The position numbers and the translations under genes were made by a program. Below are positions 1-12,054 of a stretch of DNA of 64,000 bases, one piece after another (position 1 is the stretch's first letter; each line of letters starts with the position of its first letter). The notes beneath the pieces are model-generated. The model was not told the origin of the DNA and made no database searches. It saw only the letters and a program-made list of their open reading frames with translations. Source of the stretch: Xenorhabdus sp. BG5 (GTDB lineage: Bacteria; Pseudomonadota; Gammaproteobacteria; Enterobacterales; Enterobacteriaceae); the NCBI RefSeq assembly GCF_015163665.1, contig NZ_JADEUG010000004.1, forward strand, positions 85,888-149,887, in the 5' to 3' direction.

Positions 1-31
1 GATTGAAGCCAGACGTTTGCACGGTCATTGA
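1..31 (+). CDS. relA: 3' end of relA ((p)ppGpp synthetase I), partial
   Basis: Only the last nine codons and the TGA stop lie in the window. They read IEARRLHGH, which closely matches the C-terminus of enterobacterial RelA as I recall it. The position directly upstream of mazG is the E. coli order relA-mazG-pyrG-eno. RelA is the ribosome-associated stringent-response enzyme. The identification rests on this short tail plus synteny. Confidence 0.8.
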   Translation, partial: IEARRLHGH

Positions 32-49
32 TTAAAACATGGGCTTAAG

Positions 50-841
50 ATGAAACCGAACGCTATTGAACGACTAAAGGGGATTATGGCGCAGTTGCGC
101 CATCCCCAGGATGGCTGTCCTTGGGATAAAGTGCAAACTTCCTCTACGATTGCCCCTTATACCCTGGAAGAGACCTATGAAGTGCTTGATGCGATTGAGC
201 GCAATGATATCAACGCTCTAAAAGAAGAACTGGGGGATCTGCTGTTTCATATCGTATTTTATGCTCAGATGGCTCAAGAGCAGCAACAGTTTGATTTTAA
301 TGATATCTGTGAGGCGGTGTGTGACAAACTGGAGCGTCGCCATCCCCATATCTTCAATCAACAAGCGGGTATCAGCAGCGAAGAGTCAATAGGCAGTTGG
401 GAACAACGCAAGGCCGCAGAACGGGCTGAGAAAGATCAGCATTCGGTACTGGATGATATTCCCGCCAGTTTACCGGCCTTGATGAAGGCGTATAAGATCC
501 AGAAACGCTGTGCTTCGGTCGGTTTTGATTGGGATACGCTTGGCCCCGTGCTGGACAAAGTCTATGAAGAAATTGATGAAGTCATGGATGAAGCGAAGCA
601 GGCGATGGTTGATAAAGATCGTCTGGAAGAAGAATTGGGGGATTTACTGTTTTCGGTGGTTAATTTATCCCGCCATTTGGGGCATAAGCCGGAAATTGCA
701 CTACAAAAAGCCTGCCAGAAATTCGAGAATCGCTTCCGTCATGTCGAAAAATTGATCCTCGACAAAGGCTTATCACTGGAAACGGCTATATTAGATGAAA
801 TGGAAGCGATGTGGCAGCGAGTGAAAAGTCAGAAGGCATAG
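50..841 (+). CDS. mazG: Nucleoside triphosphate pyrophosphohydrolase MazG
   Basis: This 263-residue protein has the length of E. coli MazG. It hydrolyses (d)NTPs to NMP and pyrophosphate, cleaning the nucleotide pool, and in E. coli it also lowers (p)ppGpp. Two tandem MazG folds are visible. Each carries an acidic metal-binding pattern, EELGDLLFH near residue 60 and EEELGDLLFS near residue 195. The N-terminal LRHPQDGCPWDK block is typical of the family. It lies 18 bp downstream of relA, so the two are probably cotranscribed. The stretch of about 260 bp before pyrG contains no other gene. Confidence 0.97.
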   Translation: MKPNAIERLKGIMAQLRHPQDGCPWDKVQTSSTIAPYTLEETYEVLDAIERNDINALKEELGDLLFHIVFYAQMAQEQQQFDFNDICEAVCDKLERRHPHIFNQQAGISSEESIGSWEQRKAAERAEKDQHSVLDDIPASLPALMKAYKIQKRCASVGFDWDTLGPVLDKVYEEIDEVMDEAKQAMVDKDRLEEELGDLLFSVVNLSRHLGHKPEIALQKACQKFENRFRHVEKLILDKGLSLETAILDEMEAMWQRVKSQKA

Positions 842-1015
842 AGAGAGTAATCACAAAAAAGGTGGAAATAGCGAAAAGGATGTCGCTTAAACGGCTGAAT
901 AATCTGCGTCGGATGAAAAAAATTCACGCTAATAACTTAATGAATTTAAAGAGAAAAAAGGGTATTTGTTTCGCAGTGTTACTGTTTATGTGGCACCTTA
1001 CCCTATTTAGATGGT

Positions 1016-1044
1016 TTGTAGCGAAATTAAGGTTAGGGTATACT
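1016..1044 (+). promoter_or_regulatory. Candidate sigma70 promoter for pyrG
   Basis: A TATACT -10 hexamer at 1039-1044 sits 17 bp downstream of a weak -35 (TTGTAG at 1016-1021), about 57 bp before the pyrG start. It is recognised by eye only. The good -10 and spacing support it; the weak -35 does not. Confidence 0.45.
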
Positions 1045-1085
1045 GCTTTCCCGTCCTGTTATATTCATCATCCTTTTAAACCTAA

Positions 1086-2738
<1,653 letters not shown>

Positions 2739-2810
2739 GATATGGGGCAATGGATTGAGATTAAGCTAATTTGTTTTTAAGGTCATCCCTATTTACGAGA
2801 ATAGTTTTAA

Positions 2811-4157
<1,347 letters not shown>

Positions 4158-4200
4158 TTGTCGGCTTTTACCTCTAAAAAATAAATATTATTTATGTTTT

Positions 4201-4231
4201 GGCGAAAGAGCTTACTCTCTTTCGCCTTCTT
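4201..4231 (+). terminator. Rho-independent terminator of eno
   Basis: A perfect 10-bp stem, GGCGAAAGAG at 4201-4210 and CTCTTTCGCC at 4217-4226, has a 6-nt loop and is followed by TTCTT. It lies directly downstream of eno. The rest of the gap to 4509 is AT-rich and shows no gene. Confidence 0.8.
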
Positions 4232-4509
4232 ATCGAAAGAAAATTTTATTTTTCATGCTGGTTACTTAGCTTATTGCAGAATAAAAATGTGATATAACAA
4301 CAGAAATTTAGTCCTTTTTTTGAACAATAATTCAGTAGTCAGACAAATCCCGCGTAGCAGATCCCAAAATTATACAACTCGTATTTTATTCTTTGTTAAT
4401 ACTCCTTATTATTTCACATGTAATCTAATTCTTTAACATTTGTGGCAATGATTCATCAATTATTCTTTTTACATTATAGAGTTATGTTTCATTGTCTTAT
4501 GGAGTCTTC

Positions 4510-5895
4510 ATGGACGCTTCTGAATCTTTAACCCCAGCGATTGGGCCTACACCCTCAAATAAAAGAGGTTTAATTATTCTCGCGCTGGACATCATTTTGC
4601 TTGTGACATTGCTTAATTTTTTGCCCTATGGGGAAAAAGCAAATGCAGGCTTGGCATTAATGGTATTTGTTGGCGTGTTATGGTTAACGGAAGCCATTCA
4701 TGTCACCATTACTGCGCTGTGTATTCCTATTCTGGCGGTCGGCATGGGATTGATGAATACCGGTGATGCACTGAAATCTTTTGCCAACCCAATAATCTTT
4801 TTGTTTTTCGGTGGCTTTGCATTAGCAACGGCGCTACATATCCAGGGCTTGGACAGATTAATAGCCAACCGTCTGCTGATGATTGCTCGTGGGCGTTTGT
4901 CTGTGGCGGTGTTGCTGATATTTGGCATTACTGCTCTGCTTTCTATGTGGATAAGCAACACGGCAACGGCTGCTATGATGTTACCACTGATCCTCGGTGT
5001 TCTGGCGAATCTGGATGTACGTACTGAACGCAATACCTTTGTTTTTGTGCTGCTTGGTGTTGCATATAGCGCCAGCATCGGTGGCTTGGGGACGTTGGTA
5101 GGTAGCCCACCCAATGCTATCGCAGCCGCGCAATTAGGTATGGATTTCTTTACATGGATGAAATACGGCGTGCCAATGGTTATTGTTCTCATGCCAGTGA
5201 TGGTGGGAGTGATGTACCTCATGTTGCGCCCAAATTTGAATCATAAATTTGATCTGGAATTGGAGCACCTGGAGTGGAATGGTAAGCGTGTTATTACCAT
5301 GGGTATTTTCCTGCTAACTGTGGTGTGCTGGATTTTTAGTTCATTTATTAGTGATGCACTCGGTGGTGTCAAAGATCTGGATACGATTATTGCAGTGAGC
5401 GCCGCTACCCTGATTGGTATCACTGGTGTATCAACATGGTCACAGATTCAAAATAACACTGAATGGGGCGTATTGATGCTGTTCGGTGGCGGCCTGGCAT
5501 TAAGTGCTGTTTTGAAAAATTCTGGTGCCAGTGAAGTTATGGCAAATGGTATGGCGGCGACTTTCGGTACCAGCCCTTGGTTTGTGATCATCGTTGCGAT
5601 TGCTACGTTTATTATCTTCTTGACAGAATTTACCAGTAATACTGCGAGCGCAGCGCTACTTGTACCTATTTTTGCCACAGTTGCAGAAGCGCTCGGAATG
5701 CCGATTGTGGTTTTGACCATGATAATTGGCATTGGGGCATCCTGTGCATTTATGCTACCTGTAGCAACACCCCCTAACGCGATTGTTTATGGCACCGGCT
5801 ATATCAAACAAGTTGAAATGGTCAGAGTAGGCATAGTGCTGAATTTGGTATGTATTGCCATTATTTCTGCGATTGCCTGGTTTTTCTGGCTGTAA
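4510..5895 (+). CDS. DASS/SLC13-family sodium-coupled anion (dicarboxylate) transporter
   Basis: This inner-membrane protein of 461 residues has about 11-12 hydrophobic segments. It carries the two SNT motifs that define the divalent anion:sodium symporter family: SNTATAAM near residue 150 and SNTASAAL near residue 376, with matching PPNAI motifs in each half. The family, which includes the Vibrio INDY homologue, imports C4-dicarboxylates, citrate or sulfate; the exact substrate cannot be read here. The chosen ATG has GGAG six bases upstream. An in-frame TTG at 4492 is a poorer start. A DctA-type importer lies 2 kb away, which suggests a dicarboxylate-use stretch. Confidence 0.85.
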   Translation: MDASESLTPAIGPTPSNKRGLIILALDIILLVTLLNFLPYGEKANAGLALMVFVGVLWLTEAIHVTITALCIPILAVGMGLMNTGDALKSFANPIIFLFFGGFALATALHIQGLDRLIANRLLMIARGRLSVAVLLIFGITALLSMWISNTATAAMMLPLILGVLANLDVRTERNTFVFVLLGVAYSASIGGLGTLVGSPPNAIAAAQLGMDFFTWMKYGVPMVIVLMPVMVGVMYLMLRPNLNHKFDLELEHLEWNGKRVITMGIFLLTVVCWIFSSFISDALGGVKDLDTIIAVSAATLIGITGVSTWSQIQNNTEWGVLMLFGGGLALSAVLKNSGASEVMANGMAATFGTSPWFVIIVAIATFIIFLTEFTSNTASAALLVPIFATVAEALGMPIVVLTMIIGIGASCAFMLPVATPPNAIVYGTGYIKQVEMVRVGIVLNLVCIAIISAIAWFFWL

Positions 5896-5929
5896 TTCCT
5901 TCTGGCTCTTGATGCTCAGAATCGCCACC

Positions 5930-5955
5930 CTTGCAGGTGGCGATTGTGTTACTCT
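5930..5955. terminator. Bidirectional hairpin between convergent genes
   Basis: A perfect 10-bp stem, AATCGCCACC at 5930-5939 and GGTGGCGATT at 5946-5955, has a 6-nt loop and sits between the convergent transporter and aldehyde dehydrogenase genes. It overlaps the last bases of the dehydrogenase. The T-tracts are poor on both sides, so its strength as a terminator is uncertain. Confidence 0.55.
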
Positions 5956-7433
5956 TCTTTGGTACTGATATAGATATTTTTCACTTCTGTATAAGCATCT
6001 AACATCATCTTGTGGGTTTCACGCCCAAGTCCTGATTTCTTATAGCCACCGAAAGGCGTGTGGGCGGGCAATTCATGATAGGTATTGATCCACATACGGC
6101 CTGTTTTTATCGCTTTGGCGATGCGCAGGGCACGGTTAATATCCTGCGTCCATACGGCACCTGCCAGACCATAATCGGAATCATTGGCCATTTCGATAAC
6201 GTCTTCTTCGTTACTGAATGGAATGACGCATAGTACAGGCCCGAAAATTTCTTCCTGTGCCACCCGCATCTTATTGGTGACATTGGTCAGGATTGTCGGC
6301 TGGATAAAAAATCCATCATCATATCCTGCGCCGGTTATGCGTTTTCCGCCAGTCAAAACGGTTGCACCTTCCTGTTTTGCAAGGTCGATGTAACCTAAAA
6401 TAGTGTTCATCTGTTCTTCACTGACCTGGCTGCCCATTTCTGTTTCTGCCAGCATCGGGTCGCCCACTTTGATTGATTCAAACACGGTTTTCAGTGAATT
6501 CAGGAAGTCATCATGAATATCTTTATGCAGGAACAGACGGGCACCGGATTCACAGGCTTGCCCTTGGTTCAGCAAAATTGCATTGGCTGCATATTTGATT
6601 GCCTTTTTCATGTTGGCATCAGGGAAGACAATGTTGGCTGATTTACCCCCCAATTCCAGCGTTGCCGGAATGAGCCTTTTCGCCGCTGCGGCGGCAACGT
6701 TGTAACCGACTTCTGTTGATCCGGTAAAGGCGACCTTGTCAATGCCGTTATGGTCAAGGATTGCCTGGCCTACAACTGAGCCGCGCCCCGTAACAATATT
6801 GACAACGCCCGCGGGTAAAACTTGGTTCATGATACGCCCCAATTCGAGCAGAGTTATTGGGGTCAGGCTGGCGGGATTGATAACAATAGTATTACCAGCC
6901 GCAAGAGCGGGAGCGAGTTTCCAGGCCGCCATCAATAGCGGGAAATTCCACGGAATAATCTGCCCGACTACGCCGATGGGTTCTCTGATGACTAAGCTCA
7001 GTGTGTCATTATCGATGACATCAGTCGTATCAGAATGAGCACGGATAACGCCAGCAAAGTAGCGGAAATGATCTACAGAAAAAGGAATATCGAAATGACG
7101 ACATAGAGCCTGCGTTTTGCCACCATCCAATGTTTCAAGGACAATAAAGCGCTCGGCTTCGGCTTCCAGCAAGTCGGCAATTTTCAGTAATAAAGATTGC
7201 CTTTCAACCGCGGATGTTTTGCTCCATGCTGGCAGGGCTTTTTTGGCAGCCTTGACGGCAAGTTCAACATCTTCGGCATTTCCTGCTGCATATTCTGTCA
7301 ACAATTCACCTGTTGTAGGGCTGTAGCTTTGCATCGTATTTTTTGAAACGCTATCAACCCACTCACCATTAATCAACATCTTATAAGATTCACAAGGCAA
7401 CAATTCTTTTTCGATATCATGTAATTTTTTCAT
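5949..7433 (-). CDS. NAD(P)-dependent aldehyde dehydrogenase family protein
   Basis: This 494-residue enzyme has the normal length for the ALDH superfamily, which oxidises aldehydes to carboxylic acids. The oxyanion Asn is seen in PWNF (residue 163), the general-base Glu in LELGG (260), the nucleophile Cys in GQACESG (294) and the cofactor motif FTGSTEVG near 237-244. One change is notable. The usual lysine of the coenzyme-binding KPAE box is asparagine here (INPASLTP, near residue 186), which may alter cofactor handling. The substrate cannot be named. It lies downstream of dctA on the same strand, with a terminator-like hairpin and about 370 bp between them. Confidence 0.88.
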   Translation of the reverse strand: MKKLHDIEKELLPCESYKMLINGEWVDSVSKNTMQSYSPTTGELLTEYAAGNAEDVELAVKAAKKALPAWSKTSAVERQSLLLKIADLLEAEAERFIVLETLDGGKTQALCRHFDIPFSVDHFRYFAGVIRAHSDTTDVIDNDTLSLVIREPIGVVGQIIPWNFPLLMAAWKLAPALAAGNTIVINPASLTPITLLELGRIMNQVLPAGVVNIVTGRGSVVGQAILDHNGIDKVAFTGSTEVGYNVAAAAAKRLIPATLELGGKSANIVFPDANMKKAIKYAANAILLNQGQACESGARLFLHKDIHDDFLNSLKTVFESIKVGDPMLAETEMGSQVSEEQMNTILGYIDLAKQEGATVLTGGKRITGAGYDDGFFIQPTILTNVTNKMRVAQEEIFGPVLCVIPFSNEEDVIEMANDSDYGLAGAVWTQDINRALRIAKAIKTGRMWINTYHELPAHTPFGGYKKSGLGRETHKMMLDAYTEVKNIYISTKEE

Positions 7434-7748
7434 TATATTCTCCGAATACTTTGGTTTTTGGTATGTTAGGACATATATTCCTAAGTTATTATTAGACTAA
7501 TTCTTAATTTTTATCAAAATTGAATTGAAATATAAAAGATCTCCATCAATAAATATAAATATTAATGGTTAAGATAATGATGTGGGAAATTGCTTCGTTG
7601 CATATGATTTCTTTTTCTAGTGGGATAACTGTCCTGAAATCAATAACGATGTGTTATATGTTTTTATGAGCAATTTTCTATGATTTTTTATTTTGGTGGG
7701 ATATTTATTGTGGGTTGTTTTTTATTTATTGTGTTTTTTAAAAAATAT

Positions 7749-7772
7749 ATCCCCCATTTATAGCAGGGGGAT
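7749..7772 (-). terminator. Rho-independent terminator of dctA
   Basis: Read on the minus strand, an ATCCCCC/GGGGGAT stem is followed by a T-rich run. It lies about 35 bp after the dctA stop, so dctA and the aldehyde dehydrogenase are probably separate transcripts. The rest of the gap (7434-7748) is very AT-rich, with no gene visible. Confidence 0.7.
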
Positions 7773-7805
7773 GTAAGTTTTATTATTTACCGCAGGTAAT
7801 ATACT

Positions 7806-9107
7806 TTATTTATTTGGTGTTTTTTCTATTGAATTTTGCATGTTACCGTTTAATATTTGGTGCATCTTTTCTTTATCTAAAGCATTTTCCCAGCGAGCGA
7901 CAACAATGCTGGCACAAGCATTACCAACTAAATTTGTCAATGCGCGGCACTCAGACATAAATCTGTCAATGCCTAAAATAAGCGCCATGCCAGCTACGGG
8001 TACGCTGGGTACAACAGATAAGGTCGCAGCCAGCGTAATAAAACCGGCCCCTGTTACACCTGCCGCCCCTTTTGAACTTATCATAGCAACTAATAATAAA
8101 GAAATTTGCTCATATAAACTGAGTTCAATGTTGGTTGCCTGGGCAATAAACAAGGCAGCCATTGTCATGTAAATATTAGTACCATCGAGGTTAAATGAGT
8201 AACCTGTTGGAATAACTAATCCAACCACCGATTTCTCACAACCCAGGTTTTCCATTTTCTTCATTAGGCCAGGTAATGCCGCCTCAGAAGATGAAGTTCC
8301 TAAAACTAACAATAGCTCATCTTTAATATATTTTATTAATTGAATGATAGAGAACCCATTATATTTAGCAACCGCTCCCAGTATAATAAGAACAAAAAGT
8401 AATGATGTAATGTAAAAAGTCACAATTAACATCATTAAATTCCCGATCGATGAAATACCATATTTACCTATGGTAAAGGCCATTGCTCCAAATGCACCAA
8501 TCGGCGCTAATTTCATTAAAATTCCTACCATTTTAAAGATAGGTTCGGAAAGGTGTTGTAAAAATTCTAAAACAGGTTTCCCGCTTTTCCCTGTAGCGGC
8601 TAAAGCGATACCAAAAATAACTGAAATAAACAGAACCTGGAGGATATTGCCATTCACAAGCGGGCTGACAACAGTATCAGGTATGATATTCATAAGGAAG
8701 CCAACAATGGATGATTCATGGGCTTTCTCCACATAATCGCTCACCCTGCTGCTGTCTAACGAAGCAGGAGAGATATTTAATCCATCGCCGGGGCGAACAA
8801 TATTGGCTATAATTAACCCAATAACTAAAGCAAGCGTTGAAAATGTTAAAAAATATAACATTGATTTTGCAGCAACATTCCCAACCTTTTTTATGTTATT
8901 CATTCCAGCTATCCCTGTGACTACCGTCAAAAAGATAACAGGTGCAATGATCATTTTCACAATTTTAATGAATGCATCACCTAATGGTTTTAACGATGTT
9001 CCAATATCAGGATAAAAATGACCAAGAGCGATACCCAGTAAAATGGCAAATATAACTTGAATATAGAGTATCTGGTATAAAGGTTTCTTCTTTAGAATGG
9101 TAGACAT
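7806..9107 (-). CDS. dctA: C4-dicarboxylate/H+ (Na+) symporter, DctA type
   Basis: This 433-residue inner-membrane protein belongs to the dicarboxylate/amino acid:cation symporter family (SDF, PF00375). It aligns by eye along its whole length with E. coli DctA. Shared blocks include [65 protein letters not shown] and [19 protein letters not shown]. DctA imports succinate, fumarate and malate during aerobic growth. The ATG at 9107 is preferred because AGGA lies six bases upstream; the ATG at 9128 lacks a ribosome site. A GltP-like glutamate specificity is less likely given the DctA-like motifs. Confidence 0.85.
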   Translation of the reverse strand: MSTILKKKPLYQILYIQVIFAILLGIALGHFYPDIGTSLKPLGDAFIKIVKMIIAPVIFLTVVTGIAGMNNIKKVGNVAAKSMLYFLTFSTLALVIGLIIANIVRPGDGLNISPASLDSSRVSDYVEKAHESSIVGFLMNIIPDTVVSPLVNGNILQVLFISVIFGIALAATGKSGKPVLEFLQHLSEPIFKMVGILMKLAPIGAFGAMAFTIGKYGISSIGNLMMLIVTFYITSLLFVLIILGAVAKYNGFSIIQLIKYIKDELLLVLGTSSSEAALPGLMKKMENLGCEKSVVGLVIPTGYSFNLDGTNIYMTMAALFIAQATNIELSLYEQISLLLVAMISSKGAAGVTGAGFITLAATLSVVPSVPVAGMALILGIDRFMSECRALTNLVGNACASIVVARWENALDKEKMHQILNGNMQNSIEKTPNK

Positions 9108-9209
9108 AGGATTCCTGTTTTTATCCATAATGTTAATATTGATTTTGGTGATTTATTTATTTTTTATTAATTAATTTAACGTTTCTCTTTGATTAGAAAG
9201 TAGTAACGT

Positions 9210-9248
9210 CTTCCATAATAATGAGAATTTATCTCATTATTATGGAAG
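9210..9248. repeat. 17-bp perfect inverted repeat upstream of dctA
   Basis: The left arm at 9210-9226 (core TTCCATAATAATGAGA) and the right arm at 9232-9248 are exact reverse complements around a 5-nt loop. It lies about 100 bp upstream of the dctA start. No T-tract follows on either strand, so it is more likely a protein-binding site or an mRNA structure than a terminator. Confidence 0.6.
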
Positions 9249-9414
9249 GTATTATTGGGATAATAAGGCTGATGTTAAAATTACTCTGAATTTTTGTTGT
9301 GAACAAGTATCAAGACTTAAAACCAAGAATTGTTTATTAAATAAATAAAAAAGCATTATATAAGAGATGAGTATAAAAATGTATTTTTTTATAAGATTAT
9401 AGTAGTAAGAAGTT

Positions 9415-9434
9415 CCCACTCGAAGACGAGTGGG
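9415..9434 (-). terminator. Terminator-like hairpin after the substrate-binding protein gene
   Basis: CCCACTCG and CGAGTGGG form an 8-bp stem with a 4-nt loop, 19 bp beyond the stop of the minus-strand gene. The following tract on that strand is only moderately T-rich. Confidence 0.55.
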
Positions 9435-9452
9435 TTTGATTCAGAAAAGGTG

Positions 9453-10589
9453 TTATTTTGCGGTTATCCAGAAAAGACCGCTGCCATCTAATGCTGTAAG
9501 GGTTTGGTGAACATAAATATTGTCTGCGTGGGGATCAATATCTTTGAAAAGATCGGGATGTAACCATTTTGCCAGGGCTTCTACAGCAATAATATTGAAT
9601 GGAGTATCATAGTATTGATGATAAATCGCCATAACACGTTTTTCACGATACGATTCTAAAATCTTTAGCTTGGGACGAGAGAGCAATTTTTGAAAACGTT
9701 TCTCCGATGCTGCCAGTTCTCCGGTATAACCTAATGGGACAGACTGGCTGTTTGAATGAACAGTGTCCCAATTTGCTACGGTCATCAGATAATAATCAGG
9801 ATTGGTAGCCAATAGTTGTTCTTCATTAATTTTGCCTCCCATACCAGAAAACCATTTACTCCCCATATTATTGCCACCCGCGGCAGTAACAAACTCTCCG
9901 AAGCTATTAGTGGCAAAGGTATTGCAACAATCTTCAGTACCTAACATACCTGCATGGCGTTCAATAAAGACGTCAGGAATTTGCTTAGGAGATAATGCCG
10001 CAATACGTTTATTAATTATGGACAAGCGATTCTCATAAAACTGAATGAATTTATTGGCATTTTCTTCCTGTTTAAAAACCTTCCCTAATAATCTCATGCT
10101 GGGAACCGTATTGGATAGAGGATGTTGGCGAAAGTCGATGAAAATGACAGGAACACCTATTTTTTCCAATAAGTTAATTGTATTACTGCTATCCAGTTTG
10201 GATTTCAATCCAATATCGAAAATAACCAGATCGGGTTTATACATCATGGCCTTTTCAACATTGAAATCACTGGTATAGGGATTGGGGAAGACTGGAATTT
10301 TCTTTAGTTGAGGGAATTTCTTTTCATAGGCTGTTGCAAGATCAGGCGCTTTTTTCTCCAAAGCATTATCCCACGCGGCAATGCCTTTCAATGGTTCAGA
10401 GGGATGCAGAATATTCAGGGCAATAACCATTCGGCTATCTGCCAGCATAGCACGTTTAACAGGGGCGTTGACTGTGACTTCACGTCCCATAATATCTTTG
10501 ACGGTAATTTTTTCTGCTTGAGCATATATGGGGAGTAATATGAATAACGCGAGCAGAAAACTTTTTATGGGGTTATGAATGTTAAACAT
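9453..10589 (-). CDS. Periplasmic Fe-siderophore/haem-type ABC transporter substrate-binding protein (orphan)
   Basis: This 378-residue protein begins with a signal peptide (FLLALFILLPIYAQA, cleavage predicted after AQA near residue 25). The mature part has the layout of the FepB/BtuF/FhuD family (PF01497): an N-terminal IMGREVTV segment, then KPDLVIFDIG, a long linking helix around residues 180-200, then a second lobe with TNPDYYLM. A Cys-Cys pair (TEDCCNTF) lies in the second lobe. Such proteins capture ferric siderophores, haem or cobalamin in the periplasm. No permease or ATPase gene adjoins it. A candidate Fur box upstream favours an iron role, but the ligand is unknown. Confidence 0.82.
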   Translation of the reverse strand: MFNIHNPIKSFLLALFILLPIYAQAEKITVKDIMGREVTVNAPVKRAMLADSRMVIALNILHPSEPLKGIAAWDNALEKKAPDLATAYEKKFPQLKKIPVFPNPYTSDFNVEKAMMYKPDLVIFDIGLKSKLDSSNTINLLEKIGVPVIFIDFRQHPLSNTVPSMRLLGKVFKQEENANKFIQFYENRLSIINKRIAALSPKQIPDVFIERHAGMLGTEDCCNTFATNSFGEFVTAAGGNNMGSKWFSGMGGKINEEQLLATNPDYYLMTVANWDTVHSNSQSVPLGYTGELAASEKRFQKLLSRPKLKILESYREKRVMAIYHQYYDTPFNIIAVEALAKWLHPDLFKDIDPHADNIYVHQTLTALDGSGLFWITAK

Positions 10590-10762
10590 TATTTCTCCTT
10601 TTATTGGGAGTTATATAAGGAATATCAATATATAGGTAGGGTTAAGTGACTTATCATCAATTCCTGTTCTCTGATGTTTTTTAAATCCTATGTGTTCCGA
10701 ATATACTTTTTCACAACGTGGGAACGTTGATGTTTCTGTCATTATTTCAGTTCAAAACAGAT

Positions 10763-10781
10763 GATAATGGTTATTATTCAA
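10763..10781 (-). promoter_or_regulatory. Candidate Fur box
   Basis: The segment starting GATAATGGTTATTATT matches 13 of 19 positions of the classical Fur consensus. It lies about 175 bp upstream of the binding-protein start, with A/T-rich promoter-like sequence between. This would give iron-dependent repression of that gene. No other gene is visible in the gap 10590-11115. Confidence 0.5.
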
Positions 10782-11115
10782 ATCAATCAACTACTTTTAC
10801 ACTTTTACTGACATGAAAACGTTTAACTGTGAATTTTTACTTTAATAACAAATTATTATGACAAAACCACCTTTTGACAATATGGGGGGAAATGACAAAG
10901 AAGAATGAATAATAAACTTATTGCAGTATTTTAGTAACGCAGCAAATGAATGCGATAATACGCTGATTATTAAAAATCACACTCATCAATAACATGGAGT
11001 AAACAATAATCAAGTTATCAATATTTCTGATTTCATAATAAAAATTTTCTTTAAGATGATTTATATGTTCTCATTCTTGCTATTATTACTTTATCGGTAA
11101 TAAGCGGGGCTGATC

Positions 11116-11463
11116 ATGAAAAAATTGTTAACTATTTGTTTGTTGGGATTTGCATTGGCTGGATGTGATAATCAACTCAAAATTGATGGAACAAATGAAA
11201 TCGCTGTAAAAACATCCATTGAGAAAATCAGAGATACTTTACCAGAAGATAAAAGATTACAATTTGATGACTCATTAAATGTTGTCATGATCAATAGCAT
11301 CGACTTTGATGATCTGTTTAAGGATAACAAGAATGGAAATATCAAACATACAGATATACAAAAGTTGGAACAGAAATTTTTTCAATCCCTTCATGGGAAA
11401 ACAGCCGATCAACTTATTGAAGAAGCAGAGAAAATTAAAGCGGCCAACATGAACAAAAAATGA
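11116..11463 (+). CDS. Small outer-membrane or periplasmic lipoprotein (DUF6694-like)
   Basis: This 115-residue protein has a type II signal peptide, MKKLLTICLLGFALAGC. The lipobox LAGC places the acylated cysteine at residue 17. The mature part is hydrophilic and helical, rich in Lys, Asp and Glu (IEKIRDTLPEDKRLQFDDSL). The pattern resembles the small DUF6694 lipoproteins found in enterobacteria; that family name is from memory. The role is unknown. It is convergent with sprT, with a 12-bp gap between the stop codons. Confidence 0.7.
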   Translation: MKKLLTICLLGFALAGCDNQLKIDGTNEIAVKTSIEKIRDTLPEDKRLQFDDSLNVVMINSIDFDDLFKDNKNGNIKHTDIQKLEQKFFQSLHGKTADQLIEEAEKIKAANMNKK

Positions 11464-11475
11464 GTATATATCTTA

Positions 11476-11982
11476 TTAAGTTGACTCCAATAGAGTGAGT
11501 TTTTCACCACATTGGCGGCAAACATAGCCATTTTTTCCTCTGAGGACTTTATTGTGTTGCCTTATCGTGAGTTCATGTTGCTGACAACGACAATAATAAG
11601 TGAATGTTTTACTGCGCACAGAATGTACGGAAAACTGATGTGTCCGGTTGGCAGGTACTTCAAATATCGTTTCCATGATAAAACGCCACTCTTTTCCGTG
11701 TGGGGCAACGTGTCCAAATTGATGATAAGCCAACAGATGAGCCAGTTCATGCGGGATAACTTCATCAATGAATACCTGCTGATTTTCGATTAACAAAACA
11801 GGATTCAAGCGGATTTCCCAATCTTGCAGTCTGGCACTGCCCGCAATTGTTCCCCGTTGCTGATAGGTTATATGGGGTTCGGGAAACCTTTGCTGTAGAA
11901 AATGATTCGCCTGAGTTAATCTCTGTCGCAGGGTACGCATCACTGCTTGTTGTAGGGAAAAAGGAACGCTAATGGATTTCAT
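11476..11982 (-). CDS. sprT: SprT family zinc metalloprotease-like protein
   Basis: At 168 residues it is close to E. coli SprT (165). It has the zincin motif HELAH at residues 78-82 and a C-terminal zinc ribbon with paired cysteines (CRCQQHE and CRQCGEK). SprT is the bacterial relative of the eukaryotic Spartan protease; its function in bacteria is poorly known. It sits next to metK, as in E. coli (where galP lies between), so synteny supports the name. Confidence 0.93.
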   Translation of the reverse strand: MKSISVPFSLQQAVMRTLRQRLTQANHFLQQRFPEPHITYQQRGTIAGSARLQDWEIRLNPVLLIENQQVFIDEVIPHELAHLLAYHQFGHVAPHGKEWRFIMETIFEVPANRTHQFSVHSVRSKTFTYYCRCQQHELTIRQHNKVLRGKNGYVCRQCGEKLTLLEST

Positions 11983-12010
11983 TACGGCTGAATATTGTAC
12001 TTTTGATCAT

Positions 12011-12033
12011 AAAAAACCCGCAGTATTTGCGGG
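12011..12033 (-). terminator. Rho-independent terminator of metK
   Basis: On the minus strand CCCGCA and TGCGGG form a stem with a 5-nt loop, followed by six T residues. It lies about 20 bp after the metK stop and before sprT. Confidence 0.85.
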
Positions 12034-12054
12034 CTTCATAGGTTAGCAAAGCAT

